From assembly GCA_016208205.1 (NCBI GenBank), contig JACQYP010000186.1, positions 1 to 9,084 on the forward strand: a DNA stretch of 9,084 nucleotides. The letters run 5' to 3'. Each line of letters begins with the position of its first letter. Position 1 is the first letter of the stretch. Shown one piece after another: positions 6,530 through 9,084 of this stretch. The stretch comes from Candidatus Desantisiibacteriota bacterium. Lineage in GTDB: Bacteria > UBA9089 > CG2-30-40-21. Made by a program: the position numbers and the translations under genes. The notes beneath the pieces are model-generated. The model did no database searches, was not told where the DNA came from, and saw nothing but the letters and a program-made list of their open reading frames with translations.

Positions 6530-6608
6530 GGTAATCGATTATCGGTAATCAGGTAATCGGTAGCCAGACACTGATAACCTTATCCTTCTTTACCGATTAT
6601 CGATAACC
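6530..6608. repeat. Inverted pair of GTAATCG heptamer repeats between two genes
   Basis: The left part holds heptamers GTAATCG (6531-6537), ATTATCG (6538-6544), GTAATCA (6545-6551), one extra base, and GTAATCG (6553-6559). The right part (6590-6608) is the inverse and matches 6530-6548 at 17 of 19 positions. Together they can form a long stem with a 41-base loop. The block begins two bases after the radical SAM stop codon and ends just before the ribosome binding site of the methyltransferase. There is no T-run on the + strand, so it is not a standard intrinsic terminator. Confidence 0.85.
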
Positions 6609-6627
6609 CTGTAAAAAGGAAACTACT

Positions 6628-7356
6628 ATGGAAACTATGGGAAAATATTCTTACAGCGAAAAGCATCATTGGTGGCATCGGGCAAGAAGGCATATTATCT
6701 TTACATTGCTTTCTAAGTATGTGTCCAGGGGTCGTCAGGACATCCTTGATGTTGGCTGTGGTCCTGGGGAAACCATGGGCTATCTTGAGAGATTTGGCAG
6801 GGTAATGGGGGTTGATGTGTCTTATGATGCAGTAAGATTTTGCAAGAATAAAGGGCATAAGCATATCTTATGTGCCTCAGCCGAAAATTTACCCATAAGA
6901 GATGAATCGTTTTCTCTTATTACCATGCTGGATGTTTTGGAGCATATTGATGATGATGCAAAAACCCTTCAGGAGCTTGTCAGAATCGTTAAGCCAAACG
7001 GTATTATTATTCTGACAACCCCAGCATATCGGTTTTTATGGAGTGATATAGATGAGATTTGCAAACACAAGCGGAGGTATACAACTTCAGAGCTGCGTAA
7101 TAAACTGAAGGCTGCAGGATTGTACATCGAAAGGATGTCTTATATGAATGCCTTGCTCTTGCCTGTTACCTGGATGAGCAGGCGATTAAGGGCAATAACT
7201 GTCCGTGATGGCTCATTACAGTCACCATTTGATAAAAATTATCCGGCATGGGTGGCATTTATCCTTGAATCATTGTTCAAATTAGAGGCAATGTTCTTAA
7301 GGTTGTGGAACTTACCTTTTGGCGTGTCAATTATCTGTGTGGCAAAGAAGTTGTAG
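6628..7356 (+). CDS. Class I SAM-dependent methyltransferase
   Basis: A 242-residue methyltransferase with a Rossmann fold. Motif I is ILDVGCGPGETMGYL (39-53), the SAM-ribose acidic residue is Asp63 in GVDVS, the AENLPI segment (85-90) follows, and LDVLEHIDDD (101-110) is the post-motif typical of the Methyltransf_11/23 group. The N-terminal HHWWHRARRHII (13-24) is typical of family members found with glycosyltransferases and other envelope or lipid genes. The C-terminal hydrophobic stretch (about 173-236) could contact a membrane or a lipid substrate. The ATG at 6628 has AAGGA (6616-6620) at seven bases. It follows the radical SAM gene and precedes nuoA by about 158 bases on the same strand. 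The substrate is unknown; methylation of a small molecule or lipid made with the radical SAM enzyme is an inference. Confidence 0.9.
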   Translation: METMGKYSYSEKHHWWHRARRHIIFTLLSKYVSRGRQDILDVGCGPGETMGYLERFGRVMGVDVSYDAVRFCKNKGHKHILCASAENLPIRDESFSLITMLDVLEHIDDDAKTLQELVRIVKPNGIIILTTPAYRFLWSDIDEICKHKRRYTTSELRNKLKAAGLYIERMSYMNALLLPVTWMSRRLRAITVRDGSLQSPFDKNYPAWVAFILESLFKLEAMFLRLWNLPFGVSIICVAKKL

Positions 7357-7384
7357 AAGACACAGATTGGAGAGAGAAGATTAA

Positions 7385-7411
7385 CCACAAAGGACACAAA
7401 GAGCACAAAAA
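7385..7411. repeat. Short 9-bp-period A-rich repeat
   Basis: Three degenerate nonamers, CCACAAAGG, ACACAAAGA and GCACAAAAA, lie downstream of the methyltransferase. This type of ACAAAGG repeat is a dispersed element in many uncultivated bacteria. It ends in an A-run that merges into ATTTTGACAGGAG. I see no clear function. Confidence 0.55.
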
Positions 7412-7455
7412 AATTTTGACAGGAGTTTATTTGTTGACGGCTACTTAACAAAGAA

Positions 7456-7512
7456 GGATTCCCGACAAGCGGGAATGACAGATTACAAATGGCATAGACT
7501 TCTTGTCATTCC
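7456..7512. repeat. Dispersed GGAATGACA palindrome abutting nuoA
   Basis: The block contains a TTCCCG-ACAAG-CGGGAA hairpin (7459-7475). GGAATGACA (7472-7480) is also answered by TGTCATTCC (7504-7512), giving two mutually exclusive stems. Relatives of the same GAATGACA core occur at the left edge of the window. It ends two bases before the likely nuoA start codon and has replaced the region where a ribosome binding site would be expected. Confidence 0.75.
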
Positions 7513-7514
7513 AT

Positions 7515-7856
7515 ATGTGGGTTGTTTTATTTATGGGGCTTGGGATGCTGTTTGTGTTTGGCGGATATATAACCAGCTGGTTTATTCGGCCGAGCAAACC
7601 ATCGTCCAAAAAACTGTTCACCTATGAGTGTGGAGAGGTGCCGGTTGGGTCAGCATATTCACAGTTTAATATTCGGTACTATCTTTTTGCCTTGATTTTT
7701 GTTATCTTTGATGTTGAAGTAGCCTTCTTGTTTCCATGGGCAGTTGTTTTTAAGGAATTAGGGCTGGTTGCTTTTGTAGAAATGATGATTTTTATGGCTA
7801 TTTTGCTGATTGGCTTACTTTATGCATGGCGTAAAGGTGTATTGAAGTGGATGTAA
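7515..7856 (+). CDS. nuoA: NADH-quinone oxidoreductase subunit A (NuoA)
   Basis: NuoA is a small membrane subunit of complex I, which moves electrons from NADH (or ferredoxin or F420 in some lineages) to quinone and pumps protons. It contributes to the quinone cavity at the arm junction. The 113 residues have three membrane helices (about 1-24, 55-79 and 84-106). The family signature [13 protein letters not shown] (36-48) is on the loop, and [13 protein letters not shown] (65-77) in helix 2 carries the conserved acidic pair Asp66 and Glu68. I start at ATG 7515. An in-frame TTG at 7503 would add four residues, but it lies inside a repeat stem. Neither start has a Shine-Dalgarno sequence. The N terminus before the first helix is shorter than in most relatives, so the start region may have been altered by the upstream repeat. 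nuoB and nuoC follow in the usual order. Confidence 0.93.
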   Translation: MWVVLFMGLGMLFVFGGYITSWFIRPSKPSSKKLFTYECGEVPVGSAYSQFNIRYYLFALIFVIFDVEVAFLFPWAVVFKELGLVAFVEMMIFMAILLIGLLYAWRKGVLKWM

Positions 7857-7858
7857 TT

Positions 7859-8055
7859 TGTAAGCATTCAGGTATCAGGTGTCAGCTTCAGACACCAAAG
7901 GTAAGTTATCGTTTACGCAACCTGCTCGCAGCAACCATCTTTAGCGGGTGGATTCAGCATAATTAACCGCATAAACTTGTCCTCGACTCCGATCGGGGAT
8001 GCGGTTCTACGAACTTTTCTGGTTTTTGCTGAAACCTGATACCTGAATGCTTACA
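7859..8055. mobile_element. MITE-like element 4 between nuoA and nuoB
   Basis: A 197-bp non-coding insert with 22-bp perfect inverted ends (7859-7880 and 8034-8055). Apart from one outer T, these begin GTAAGCATTCAGGT. After one mismatch the similarity continues for five more bases. The ends contain heptamers of type TTCAGGT and ATCAGGT. A small GGTGTC/GACACC hairpin sits at 7878-7896. The start GTAAGC resembles IS66-type termini, but no 8-bp target duplication is visible at the flanks (TGTAATTT against AGTCGAGG). It starts two bases after the nuoA stop codon and ends just before the nuoB ribosome binding site. It therefore separates genes that are normally a few bases apart, and their transcript must cross a long hairpin. 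Confidence 0.8.
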
Positions 8056-8069
8056 GTCGAGGTGTAATA

Positions 8070-8567
8070 ATGAGTTTTCTCGAAACAGTGGGTGTAACAA
8101 TTGAGCATGTACCTGGTGGACAAATAATTCTGGCACCAATAGATTTTATGATTAATTGGGCAAGGCGTTCATCTTTATGGCCCATGACCTTTGGTCTGGC
8201 ATGTTGTGCTATAGAGATGATGGCTACAGGTGCATCCAGATATGATTTTGATCGATTTGGGGCAGGAGTATTCAGACCATCACCGAGACAGTCTGATTTA
8301 ATGATTGTTGCCGGTACAGTAACCTATAAGATGGCACCACGACTCGAATTATTGTATAATCAGATGCCTGACCCTAAATGGGTAATATCCATGGGCAGTT
8401 GTGCCAATTCCGGCGGGATATTTAATACATACAATGTGGTGCAGGGTGTAGATAAAATTATTCCGGTTGATGTCTATGTCCCTGGTTGTCCGCCAAGGCC
8501 TGAGGGGCTGTTGTATGGATTGATGAAATTACAGGATAAGATTAAGGGAATGAGTATCGTAGGTTAA
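8070..8567 (+). CDS. nuoB: NADH-quinone oxidoreductase subunit B (NuoB)
   Basis: NuoB carries cluster N2, the last 4Fe-4S centre of complex I, which hands electrons to quinone. The 165-residue protein has all four ligands: the tandem Cys45-Cys46 in [11 protein letters not shown], Cys111 in MGSCANSGG and Cys140 in VPGCPPRPE. The segment [30 protein letters not shown] (56-85) is strongly conserved in the family. Length is normal and complete. The ATG at 8070 has GAGGTG (8059-8064) at five bases; this site lies just outside element 4. nuoA is upstream beyond that element and nuoC starts 60 bp downstream. The [NiFe]-hydrogenase small-subunit relatives of this fold are an alternative, but the neighbours settle it as complex I. 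Confidence 0.97.
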   Translation: MSFLETVGVTIEHVPGGQIILAPIDFMINWARRSSLWPMTFGLACCAIEMMATGASRYDFDRFGAGVFRPSPRQSDLMIVAGTVTYKMAPRLELLYNQMPDPKWVISMGSCANSGGIFNTYNVVQGVDKIIPVDVYVPGCPPRPEGLLYGLMKLQDKIKGMSIVG

Positions 8568-8577
8568 AGGTGGTGTA

Positions 8578-8600
8578 GGGTGTGTTCCCCGAACGCACTC
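8578..8600. repeat. Imperfect hairpin between nuoB and nuoC
   Basis: GGGTGTGTTC (8578-8587) pairs with GAACGCACTC (8591-8600) across a CCC loop. There is one mismatch and one G-T pair. It sits ten bases after the nuoB stop codon and is not followed by a T-run, so a terminator is unlikely. It looks like one more dispersed palindrome, possibly affecting mRNA processing within the operon. Confidence 0.6.
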
Positions 8601-8627
8601 CATCTTAGTAGCAAAATAGAGGCAAAG

Positions 8628-9084
8628 ATGAGTAGGCAAGAAATTATTCAGGCAATAAAAACAAAATTTACAGATGCAATTGAAGATGTAAATGATGCTG
8701 TGGATTTGACCATTCGGGTAAAGAAGGAAAGTATCCTTGAAATATGCAGGTTCCTTCATGATTCACCTGATTTAGGGTTTAATTATCTGTCAGATATCTG
8801 CGGCGTAGATTATTCATCAGATAATACCAGAGGTACTATCTCGCAATCACGTTTTGATGTTGTTTATCACATTTATTCAATAGATAAAAAGCATCGTCTC
8901 AGAATAAAGGCTGCTGTTAATGAGAATGAGGACATCTCTTCGGTGGAAAGCGTTTGGAAGGCAGCTAACTTGTATGAACGCGAGGCTTATGATATGTTTG
9001 GTATTGTATTTGATAACCATCCTGATCTCAGGCGAATCCTTTTGCCTGAGGATTGGAAGGGACACCCATTGCGTAAGGATTATC
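8628..9084 (+). CDS. nuoC: NADH-quinone oxidoreductase subunit C (NuoC), 3' end beyond window
   Basis: NuoC (the 30-kDa subunit) is part of the peripheral arm of complex I and packs against NuoD and NuoB. The 152 residues visible include FNYLSDICGVDY (51-62), the family signature YEREAYDMFGIVFDNHPDLRRILLPEDW (about 116-143) and GHPLRKDY (145-152), after which the window ends. Only a few tens of residues should be missing if the subunit is separate; a NuoCD fusion cannot be excluded. AGAGG (8618-8622) precedes the ATG at five bases. The frame is intact. The order nuoA-nuoB-nuoC predicts nuoD just outside the window. Confidence 0.95.
   Translation, partial: MSRQEIIQAIKTKFTDAIEDVNDAVDLTIRVKKESILEICRFLHDSPDLGFNYLSDICGVDYSSDNTRGTISQSRFDVVYHIYSIDKKHRLRIKAAVNENEDISSVESVWKAANLYEREAYDMFGIVFDNHPDLRRILLPEDWKGHPLRKDY

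Noticed and set aside
6530..6608. Rho-independent terminator after the radical SAM gene
   Set aside because: The stem is AT-containing with a long loop, and no T-run follows.
7416..7445. Sigma-70 promoter for the nuo genes based on TTGACA at 7416-7421 or TTGACG at 7434-7439
   Set aside because: No acceptable -10 box lies at 16-18 bases from either, so it is not supported.
7852..8062. 8-bp target duplication around element 4
   Set aside because: The flanks TGTAATTT and AGTCGAGG do not match. A TGTAAT found at 7852 and 8063 does not abut the right end.

Overview
This AT-leaning bacterial window carries nine genes, all on the + strand, set among many short non-coding repeats. The gene set and the repeat load fit an uncultivated, respiring Gram-negative-type bacterium (a candidate phylum). 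Nothing here fixes the phylum, and the lineage is inference. The genes include separate nuoA, nuoB and nuoC for complex I, a B12-binding radical SAM protein, an orphan histidine kinase and a small four-helix-bundle protein of the S23/Avd type.

Layout. Positions 1-518 hold no gene, only repeat debris and a 219-bp mobile element (268-486) with terminal inverted repeats and perfect 8-bp target duplications. Next is a tight two-gene unit, a Schlafen/AlbA_2-type ATP-binding regulator (519-1697) and a class II Fic AMPylase (1746-2864). A second element with the same ends follows (2884-3096), so the pair sits between two related miniature elements. A third, unrelated 133-bp element (3121-3253) with 18-bp ends and a 9-bp target duplication lies just before a membrane histidine kinase (3304-4605).

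The kinase stop codon lies inside a heptamer array that starts a cassette: array, four-helix-bundle gene (4645-5016), inverted array. The arrays share a perfect 29-bp inverted repeat. A B12-binding radical SAM protein (5097-6527) and a class I SAM methyltransferase (6628-7356) follow, separated by another inverted pair of heptamer repeats. The window ends in the start of the complex I operon: nuoA (7515-7856), nuoB (8070-8567) and nuoC (8628 to the right edge). nuoA and nuoB are split by a 197-bp element with 22-bp perfect inverted ends. The nuoA start directly abuts a dispersed repeat.

The most unusual theme is the repeats. At five loci unrelated sequences share a 7-bp period (types GTTGTAG, GTAATCG, AGTCAGA, GGTCAGG and TCAGGT-containing). 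Most are arranged as inverted pairs around a cargo, a gene or a spacer, and one is in frame inside the kinase ATPase domain. This resembles the heptanucleotide STRR repeats known from cyanobacteria. The four-helix-bundle cassette is the best candidate for an undescribed mobile unit.
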